Assembly (NCBI RefSeq): GCF_000003605.2
Contig: NW_003145310.1
Location: 1-64,000 of the forward strand
Length of the DNA stretch: 64,000 nt
DNA from: Saccoglossus kowalevskii
Lineage: Eukaryota > Hemichordata > Enteropneusta > Harrimaniidae
Direction: 5' to 3'
Shown here: piece after piece, positions 55,159-63,481 of the stretch
How positions within the stretch are numbered: the first letter of the stretch is position 1
Layout of the letters: each line of letters begins with the position of its first letter
Notes under the pieces: generated by a model
Seen by the model: the letters and a program-made list of their open reading frames with translations, nothing else
Database searches by the model: none
Told to the model about the DNA's origin: nothing
Made by a program: the position numbers and the translations under genes

Positions 55159-55805
55159 GGGTTCAAGTTTTGAGTGTCTGGAATTGGGTCGAGTTTTGTG
55201 TGTCTGAAATAGGGTCGAGTTTTGTGTGCCTGAAATAGGGTAGATGTTTGAGTGTCTGGAATGGGTTCAAGTTTTGAGTGTCTGGAATTGGGACGAGTTT
55301 TGTGTGCCTGAAATAGGGTAGATGTTTGAGTGTTGGAATGGGTTCAAGTTTTGAGTGTCTGGAATTGGGTCGAGTTTTGTGTATCTGAAATAGGGTCGAG
55401 TTTTGTGTGCCTGAAATAGGGTAGATGTTTGAGTGTTGGAATGGGTTCAAGTTTTGAGTGTCTGGAATTGGGTCGAGTTTTGTGTGTCTGAAATAGGATC
55501 GAGTTTTGTGTGCCTGAAATAGGGTAGATGTTTGAGTGTCTGGAATGGGTTCAAGTTTTGAGTGTCTGGAATTGGGTCGAGTTTTGTGTGTCTGAAATAG
55601 GGTCGAGTTTTATGTGCCTGAAATAGGGTAGATGTTTGAGTGTCTGGAATGGGTTCAAGTTTTGAGTGTCTGGAATTGGGTCGAGTTTTGTGTGTCTGAA
55701 ATAGGATCGAGTTTTGTGTGTCTGAAATAGGGTCGAGTTTTGTGTGTCTGAAATAGGGTCGAGTTTTGTGTGCCTGAAATAGGGTAGATGTTTGAGTGTT
55801 GGAAT
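55159..55805 (+). repeat. Mixed array before NE
   Basis: Gene-free. GGGACGAG and GTGTATCTG units are followed by GGATCGAG, GAGTTTTATGTGCCTG (55,607) and GGATCGAG, matching about 38.0-38.45 kb at an offset of 17350. Confidence 0.85.
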
Positions 55806-56115
55806 GGGTTCATGTTTTGAGTGGCTGGAATTGGGTCGAGTTTTGTGTGTCTGAAATAGGTTCGAGTTTTGTGTGCCTAAAATAGGGTCGAGTTTTGTGT
55901 GCCTGAAATAGGGTAGATGTTTGAGTGTCTGGAATGGGTTCAAGTTTTAAGTGTCTGGAATTGGGTCGAGTTTTGTGTGTCTGAAATAGGGTAGATGTTT
56001 GAGTGTTGGAATGGGTTCAAGTTTTGAGTGTCTGGAATTGGGTCGAGTTTTGTGTGTCTGAAATAGGGTCGAGTTTTGTGTGTCTTTAATAGGGTAGATG
56101 TTTGAGTGTTGGAAT
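55806..56115 (+). repeat. NE block, copy 4
   Basis: 310 bp with private changes GAGTGGCTGG (55,819) and TTTTAAGTG (55,946). Confidence 0.87.
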
Positions 56116-56989
56116 GGGTTCAAGTTTTGAGTGTCTGGAATTGGGTCGAGTTTTGTGTGTTTGAAATAGGGTCGAGTTTTGTGTGTCTGAAATAGGGTAG
56201 ATGTTTGAGTGTTGGAATGGGTTCAAGTTTTGAGTGTCTGGAATAGGGTCGAGTTTTGTGTGTCTGAAATAGGGTCGAGTTTTGTGTGCCTGAAATAGGG
56301 TAGATGTTTGAGTGTTGGAATGGGTTCAAGTTTTGAGTGTCTGGAATTGGGTCGAGTTTTGTGTGTCTGAAACAGGGTCGAGTTTTGTGTGCCTGAAATA
56401 GGGTAGATGTTTGAGTGTTGGAATGGGTTCAAGTTTTGAGTGTCTGGAATTTGGTCCAGTTTTGTGTGTCTGAAACAGGGTCGAGTTTTGTGTGCCTGAA
56501 ATAGGGTACATGTTTGAGTGTTGGAATTGGTTCAATTTTTGAGTGTCTGGAATTGGGTCGAGTTTTGTGTGTCTGAAATAGGGTCGAGTTTTGTGTGCCT
56601 GAAATAGGGTAGATGTTTGAGTGTTGGAATGAGTTCAAGTTTTGAGTGTCTAGAATTGGGTCGAGTTTTGTGTGTCTGAAATAGGGTCGAGTTTTGTGTG
56701 CCTGAAATAGGGTAGATGTTTGAGTGTCTGGAATGGGTTCAAGTTTTGAGTGTCTGGAATTGGGTCGAGTTTTGTGTGTCTGAAATAGGGTCGAGTTTTG
56801 TGTGCCTGAAATAGGGTAGATGTTTGAGTGTCTGGAATGGGTTCAAGTTTTGAGTTTCTGGAATTGGTTCGAGTTTTGTGTGTCTGAAATAGGGTCGAGT
56901 TTTGTGTGCCTGAAATAGGGTAGATGTTTGAGTGTCTGGAATGGGTTCAAGTATGAGTGTCTGGAATTGGGTCGAGTTTTGTGCGCCTG
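56116..56989 (+). repeat. Mixed array with partial L
   Basis: Gene-free. It begins like 26,405-26,618, passes through GAAACAGGG and GGGTACATG units as at 5.2-5.4 kb, then has L markers GAGTTTCTGG (56,855) and TCAAGTATGAG (56,949). It switches to the left-end block at GTGCGCCTG (56,992). Confidence 0.85.
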
Positions 56990-57795
56990 AAATAGGGTAG
57001 ATGTTTGAGTGTTGGAATGAGTTCAAGTTTTGAGTGTCTAGAATTGGGTCGAGTTTTGTGTGTCTGAAATAGGGTCGAGTTTTGTGTGCCTGAAATAGGG
57101 TAGATGTTTGAGTGTCTGGAATGGGTTCAAGTTTTGAGTGTCTGGAATTGGGTCGAGTTTTGTGTGTCTGAAATAGGGTCGAGTTTTGTGTGCCTGAAAT
57201 AGGGTAGATGTTTGAGTGTCTGGAATGGGTTCAAGTTTTGAGTGTCTGGAATTGGGTCGAGTTTTGTGTGCCTGAAATAGGGTAGATGTTTGAGTGTTGG
57301 AATGGGTTCAAGTTTTGAGTGTCTGGAATTGGGTCGAGTTTTGTGTGTCTGTAATAGGGTCGAGTTTTGTGTGCCTGAAATAGGGTAGATGTTTGAGTGT
57401 CTGGGATGGGTTCAAGTTTTGAGTGTCTGGAATTGGGTCGAGTTTTGTGTGTCTGAAATAGGGTCGAGTTTTGTGTGCCTGAAATAGGGTAGATGTTTGA
57501 GTGTTGGAATGGGTTCAAGTTTTGAGTGTCTGGAATTGGGTCGAGTTTTGTGTGTCTGAAATAGGGTTGAGTTTTGTGTGCCTGAAATTGGGTAGATGTT
57601 TGAGTGTCTGGAATGGGTTAAAGTTTTGAGTGTCTGGAATTGGGTCGAGTTTTGTGTGTCTGAAATAGGGTCCAGTTTTGTGTGCCTGAAATAGGGTAGA
57701 TGTTTGAGTGTCGGAATGGGTTCAAGTTTTGAGTGTCTGGAATTGGGTCGAGTTTTGTTTGTCTGAATAGGGTCGAGTTTTGTGTGCCTGAAATA
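56990..57795 (+). repeat. Copy of left-end block G (offset 56203)
   Basis: Tracks 787-1592: GTGCGCCTG, GAGTTC, CTGTAATA (57,349), CTGGGATGG, GGGTTGAG, GGGTTAAAG (57,617), GGGTCCAG, GTGTCGGAATGGG (57,709). It keeps GGGTTAAAG as in the left copy. It stops mid-unit and continues as K from GCGTAGATG (57,796), a clean block-to-block joint. Confidence 0.9.
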
Positions 57796-57957
57796 GCGTA
57801 GATGTTTGAGTGTTGGAATGGGTTCAAGTTTTGAGTGTCTGGAATTGGGTCGAATTTTGTGTGTCTGAAATAGGGTCGAGTTTTGTGTGTCTGAAATAGG
57901 GTCGAGTTTTGTGTGCCTGAAATAGGGTAGATGTTTGAGTGTCTGGAATGGGTTCAA
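57796..57957 (+). repeat. Partial K block
   Basis: K monomers 3-8 only (GCGTAGATG, A, GGGTCGAATTTTG, B, C, D'). It is fused on the left to the left-end block and on the right to an F-type region starting with TCTGGTATTGGG. Confidence 0.87.
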
Positions 57958-58540
57958 GTTTTGAGTGTCTGGTATTGGGTCGAGTTTTGTGTGCCTGAAA
58001 TAGGGTAGATGTTTGAGTGTTGGAATGGGTTCAAGTTTTGAGTGTCTGGAATTGGGTCGAGTTTAGTGTGCCTGAAATAGGGTAGATGTTTGAGTGTTGG
58101 AATGGGTTCAAGTTTTGAGTGTCTGGAATTGGGTCGAGTTTTGTGTGTCTGAAATAGGGTCGAGTTTTGTGTGTCTGAAATAGGATCGAGTTTTGTGTGC
58201 CTGAAATAGGGTAGATGCTTGAGTGTTTAAATGGGTTCAAGTTTTGAGTGTCTGGAATTGGGTCGAGTTTTGTGTGTCTGAAATAGGGTCGAGTTTTGTG
58301 TGCCTGAAATAGGGTAGATGTTTGAGTGTCTGGAATGGGTTCAAGTTTTGAGTGTCTGGAATTGGGTCGAGTTTAGTGTGCCTGAAATAGGGTAGATGTT
58401 TGAGTGTTGGAATGGGTTCAAGTTTTGAGTGTCTAGAATTGGGTCGAGTTTTGTGTGTCTGAAATAGAGTCGAGTTTTGTGTGCCTGAAATAGGGTAGAT
58501 GTTTGAGTGTCTGGAATGGGATCAAGTTTTGAGTGTCTGG

Positions 58541-58900
58541 AATTGGGTCGAGTTTTGTGTGCCTGAAATAGGGCAGATGTTTGAGTGTTGGAATGGGTTC
58601 AAGTTTTGAGTGTCTGGAATTGGGTCGAGTTTTGTGTGTCTGAAATAGGGCCGAGTTTTGTGTGCCTGAAATAGGGTAGATGTTTGAGTGTTGGAATAGG
58701 TTCAAGTTTTGAGTGTCTGGAATTGGGTCGAGTTTTGTGTGCCTGAAATAGGGCAGATGTTTGAGTGTTGGAATGGGTTCAAGTTTTGAGTGTCTGGAAT
58801 TGGGTCGAGTTTTGTGTGTCTGAAATAGGGCCGAGTTTTGTGTGCCTGAAATAGGGTAGATGTTTGAGTGTTGGAATGGGTTCAAGTTTTGAGTGTCTCG
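58541..58900 (+). repeat. 180 bp tandem duplication, chimaeric
   Basis: GCCTGAAATAGGGCAGATG occurs at 58,561 and 58,741, 180 bp apart (103+77). The first copy follows the 46.0 kb version (AATAGGTTC at its end). The second follows the 10.75 kb version (TCTCGAATT with GGGTCGACTTTTG, 58,897-58,914). Unequal crossing-over between two block versions explains both the duplication and the mixed ancestry. Confidence 0.88.
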
Positions 58901-59265
58901 AATTGGGTCGACTTTTGTGTGTCTGAAATAGGGTCGAGTTTTGTGTGCCTGAAATAGGGTAGATGTTTGAGTGTTGGAATGGGTTCAAGTTTTGAGTGTC
59001 TGGAATTGGGTCGAGTTTTGTGTGTCTGAAATAGGGTCTAGTTTTGTGTGCCTGAAATAGGGTAGATGTTTGAGTGTCTGGAATGGGTTCAAGTTTTGAG
59101 TGTCTGGAATTGGGTCAAGTTTTGGGTGTCTGAAATAGGGTCGAGTTTTGTGTGCCTGAAATAGGGTAGATGTTTGAGTGTCTGGAATGGGTTCAAGTTT
59201 TGAGTGTCTGAAATTGGGTGGAGTTTTGTGTGCCAGAAATAGGGTAGATGTTTGAGTGTTGGAAT

Positions 59266-59757
59266 AGGTTCAAGTTTTGAGTGTCTGGAATTGGGTCGAG
59301 TTTTGTGTGTCTGAAATAGGGTCGAGTTTTGTGTGCCTGAAATAGGGTAGATGTTTGAGTGTCTGGAATGGGTTCAAGTTTTGAGTTTCTGGAATTGGGT
59401 CGAGTTTTGTGTGTCTGAAATAGGGTCGAGTTTTGTGTGCCTGAAATAGGGTAGATGTTTGAGTGTCTGGAATGGGTTCAAGTATGAGTGTCTGGAATTG
59501 GGTCGAGTTTTGTGTGCCTGAATTAGGGTAGATGTTTGAGTGTTGGAATGGGTTCAAGTTTTGAGTGTCTAGAATTGGGTCGAGTTTTGTGTGTCTGAAA
59601 TAGGGTCGAGTTTTTTGTGCTTGAAATAGGGTAGATGTTTGAGTGTCTGGAATGGGTTCAAGTTTCGAGTGTCTGGAATTGGGTCGAGTTTTGTGTGTCT
59701 GAAATAGGGTCGAGTTTTGTGTGCCTGAAATAGGGTAGATGTTTGAGTGTCTGGAAT
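59266..59757 (+). repeat. L block, copy 8
   Basis: 492 bp. It follows a short remnant of K (GGGTGGAG with GTGCCAG at 59,217). The first unit has the ordinary GTGTGTCTG; the later markers GAGTTTCTGG, TCAAGTATGAG, AATTAGGG, TCTAGAATT, TTTTTTGTGCTTG and AAGTTTCGAG are all present. Confidence 0.87.
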
Positions 59758-61051
59758 GAGTTCAAGTTTTGAGTGTCTGGAATTGGGTCGAGTTTTGTGT
59801 GTCTGAAATAGGGTCGAGTTTTGTGTGCCTGAAATAGGGTAGATGTTTGAGTGTTGGAATGGGTTCAAGTTTTGAGTGTCTAGAATTGGGTCGAGTTTTG
59901 TGTGTCTGAAATAGGGTCGAGTTTTGTGTGCCTGAAATAGGGTAGATGTTTGAGTGTCTGGAATGGGTTCAAGTTTTGAGTGTCTGGAATTGGGTCGAGT
60001 TTTGTGTGTCTGAAATAGGGTCGAGTTTTGTGTGCCTGAAATAGGGTAGATGTTTTGAGTGTCTGGAATGGGATCAAGTTTTGTGTGTCTGAAATAGGGT
60101 CGAGTTTTATGTGCCTGAAATAGGGTAGATGTTTGAGTGTCTGGAATGGGTTCAAGTTTTGAGTGTCTGGAATTGGGTCGAGTTTTGTGTGTCTGAAATA
60201 GGATCGAGTTTTGTGTGTCTGAAATAGGGTCGAGTTTTGTGTGTCTGAAATAGGGTCGAGTTTTGTGTGCCTGAAATAGGGTAGATGTTTGAGTGTCTGG
60301 AATGGGTTCAAGTTTTGAGTGTCTGGTATTGGGTCGAGTTTTGTGTGCCTGAAATAGGGTCGAGTTTTGAGTGTTGGAATGGGTTCAAGTTTTGAGTGTC
60401 TGGAATTGGGTCGAGTTTTGTGTGCCTGAAATAGGGTAGATGTTTGAGTGTTGGAATGGGTTCAAGTTTTGAGTGTCTGGAATTGGGTCGAGTTTTGTGT
60501 GTCTGAAATAGGGTAGATGTTTGAGTGTTGGAATGGGTTCAAGTTTTGAGTGTCTGGAATTGGGTCGAGTTTTGTGTGTCTGAAATAGGGTCGAGTTTTG
60601 TGTGTCTTTAATAGGGTAGATGTTTGAGTGTTGGAATGGGTTCAAGTTTTGAGTGTCTGGAATTGGGTCGAGTTTTGTGTGTCTGAAATAGGGTCGAGTT
60701 TTGTGTGTCTGAAATAGGGTAGATGTTTGAGTGTTGGAATGGGTTCAAGTTTTGAGTGTCTGGAATAGGGTCGAGTTTTGTGTGTCTGAAATAGGGTCGA
60801 GTTTTGTGTGCCTGAAATAGGGTAGATGTTTGAGTGTTGGAATGGGTTCAAGTTTTGAGTGTCTAGAATTGGGTCGAGTTTTGTGTGTCTGAAATAGGGT
60901 CGAGTTTTGTGTGCCTGAAATAGGGTAGATGTTTGAGTGTCTGGAATGGGTTCAAGTTTTGAGTGTCTGGAATTGGGTCGAGTTTTGTGTGTCTGAAATA
61001 GGGTCGAGTTTTGTGTGCCTGAAATAGGGTAGATGTTTGAGTGTCTGGAAT
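59758..61051 (+). repeat. Mixed array with hybrids and E variant
   Basis: Gene-free. It has GATGTTTTGAG (60,051), an A/B hybrid opening GGGATCAAG (60,070), GAGTTTTATGTG (60,104), a C/D hybrid (60,357) and an E-type TCTTTAATAGGG (60,605) in an NE-like run without its TTCATG start. Confidence 0.84.
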
Positions 61052-61438
61052 GGGATCAAGTTTTGAGTGTCTGGAATTGGGTTGAGTTTTGTGTGCCTGA
61101 AATAGCGTAGATGTTTGAGTGTTGGAATGGGTTCAAGTTATGAGTGTCTGGAATTGGGTCGAATTTTGTGTGTCTGAAATAGGGTCGAGTTTTGTGTGTC
61201 TGAAATAGGGTCGAGTTTTGTGTGCCTGAAATAGGGTAGATGTTTGAGTGTCTGGAATGGGTTCAAGTTTTGAGTGTCTGGAATTGGGTGGAGTTTTGTG
61301 TGCCAGAAATAGGGTAGATGTTTGAGTGTTGGAATAGGTTCAAGTTTTGAGTGTCTGGAATTGGGTCGAGTTTTGTAGGTCTGAAATAGAGTCGAGTTTT
61401 TTGTGTCTGAAATAGGGTAGATGTTTGAGTGTTGGAAT
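61052..61438 (+). repeat. K block, copy 14
   Basis: 387 bp with TTCAAGTTATGAG in monomer 4, as at 25,113 and 39,085. A partial L (61,439 to about 61,775) follows and breaks off after TCTAGAATT into the GAGTTTTATGTG order. Confidence 0.9.
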
Positions 61439-61981
61439 GGGTTCAAGTTTTGAGTGTCTGGAATTGGGTCGAGTTTTGTGTGTGTGAAATAGGGTCGAGT
61501 TTTGTGTGCCTGAAATAGGGTAGATGTTTGAGTGTCTGGAATGGGTTCAAGTTTTGAGTTTCTGGAATTGGGTCGAGTTTTGTGTGTCTGAAATAGGGTC
61601 GAGTTTTGTGTGCCTGAAATAGGGTAGATGTTTGAGTGTCTGGAATGGGTTCAAGTATGAGTGTCTGGAATTGGGTCGAGTTTTGTGTGCCTGAAATAGG
61701 GTAGATGTTTGAGTGTTGGAATGGGTTCAAGTTTTGAGTGTCTAGAATTGGGTCGAGTTTTGTGTGTCTGAAATAGGGTCGAGTTTTATGTGCCTGAAAT
61801 AGGGTAGATGTTTGAGTGTCTGGAATGGGTTCAAGTTTTGAGTGTCTGGAATTGGGTCGAGTTTTGTGTGTCTGAAATAGGATCGAGTTTTGTGTGTCTG
61901 AAATAGGGTCGAGTTTTGTGTGTCTGAAATAGGGTCGAGTTTTGTGTGCCTGAAATAGGGTAGATGTTTGAGTGTTGGAAT

Positions 61982-62290
61982 GGGTTCATGTTTTGAGTGT
62001 CTGGAATTGGGTCGAGTTTTGTGTGTCTGAAATAGGTTCGAGTTTTGTGTGCCTAAAATAGGGTCGAGTTTTGTGTGCCTGAAATAGGGTAGATGTTTGA
62101 GTGTTGGAATGGGTTCAAGTTTTGAGTGTCTGGAATTGGGTCGAGTTTTGTGTGTCTGAAATAGGGTAGATGTTTGAGTGTTGGAATGGGTTCAAGTTTT
62201 GAGTGTCTGGAATTGGGTCGAGTTTTGTGTGTCTGAAATAGGGTCGAGTTTTGTGTGTCTTTAATAGGGTAGATGTTTGAGTGTTGGAAT
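61982..62290 (+). repeat. NE block, copy 5
   Basis: 309 bp, in the order of copies 1 and 2, ending with TCTTTAATAGGG (62,258). Confidence 0.88.
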
Positions 62291-63094
62291 GGGTTCAAGT
62301 TTTGAGTGTCTGGAATTGGGTCGAGTTTTGTGTATCTGAAATAGGGTCGAGTTTTGTGTGCCTGAAATAGGGTAGATGTTTGAGTGTTGGAATGGGTTCA
62401 AGTTTTGAGTGTCTGGAATTGGGTCGAGTTTTGTGTGTCTGAAATAGGATCGAGTTTTGTGTGCCTGAAATAGGGTAGATGTTTGAGTGTCTGGAATGGG
62501 TTCAAGTTTTGAGTGTCTGGAATTGGGTCGAGTTTTGTGTGTCTGAAATAGGGTCGAGTTTTATGTGCCTGAAATAGGGTAGATGTTTGAGTGTCTGGAA
62601 TGGGTTCAAGTTTTGAGTGTCTGGAATTGGGTCGAGTTTTGTGTGTCTGAAATAGGATCGAGTTTTGTGTGTCTGAAATAGGGTCGAGTTTTGTGTGTCT
62701 GAAATAGGGTCGAGTTTTGTGTGCCTGAAATAGGGTAGATGTTTGAGTGTTGGAATAGGGTTCATGTTTTGAGTGTCTGGAATTGGGTCGAGTTTTGTGT
62801 GTCTGGAATTGGGACGAGTTTTGTGTGCCTGAAATAGGGTCGAGTTTTGTGTGCCTGAAATAGGGTAGATGTTTGAGTGTTGGAATGGGTTCAAGTTTTG
62901 AGTGTCTAGAATTGGGTCGAGTTTTGTGTGTCTGAAATAGGGTCGAGTTTTGTGTGCCTGAAATAGGGTAGATGTTTGAGTGTCTGGAATGGGTTCAAGT
63001 TTTGAGTGTCTGGAATTGGGTCGAGTTTTGTGTGTCTGAAATAGGGCCGAGTTTTGTGTGCCTGAAATAGGGTAGATGTTTGAGTGTCTGGAAT
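62291..63094 (+). repeat. Mixed array
   Basis: Gene-free. Starts with GTGTATCTG and GGATCGAG units, then GAGTTTTATGTG (62,558) and two further C monomers. At 62,757 AATAGGGTTCATG has one extra G, and the NE start breaks off into GTCTGGAATTGGGACGAG. Confidence 0.84.
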
Positions 63095-63481
63095 GGGATC
63101 AAGTTATGAGTGTCTGGAATTGGGTTGAGTTGTGTGTGCCTGAAATAGCGTAGATGTTTGAGCGTTGGAATGGGTTCAAGTTTTGAGTGTCTGGAATTGG
63201 GTCGAATTTTGTGTGTCTGAAATAGGGTCGAGTTTTGTGTGTCTGAAATAGGGTCGAGTTTTGTGTGCCTGAAATAGGGTAGATGTTTGAGTGTCTGGAA
63301 TGGGTTCAAGTTTTGAGTGTCTGGAATTGGGTGGAGTTTTGTGTGCCTGAAATAGGGTAGATGTTTGAGTGTTGGAATAGGTTCAAGTTTTGAGTGTCTG
63401 GAATTGGGTCGAGTTTTGTAGGTCTGAAATAGGGTCGAGTTTTTTGTGTCTGAAATAGGGTAGATGTTTGAGTGTTGGAAT
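63095..63481 (+). repeat. K block, copy 15 (variant)
   Basis: 387 bp. Private changes: TTATGAG in monomer 1, GAGTTGTGTG in monomer 2, GAGCGTTGG in monomer 3. It has GTGCCTG in place of GTGCCAG and AGGGTCGAG in place of AGAGTCGAG, as in the copy at 13,899. Confidence 0.9.
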
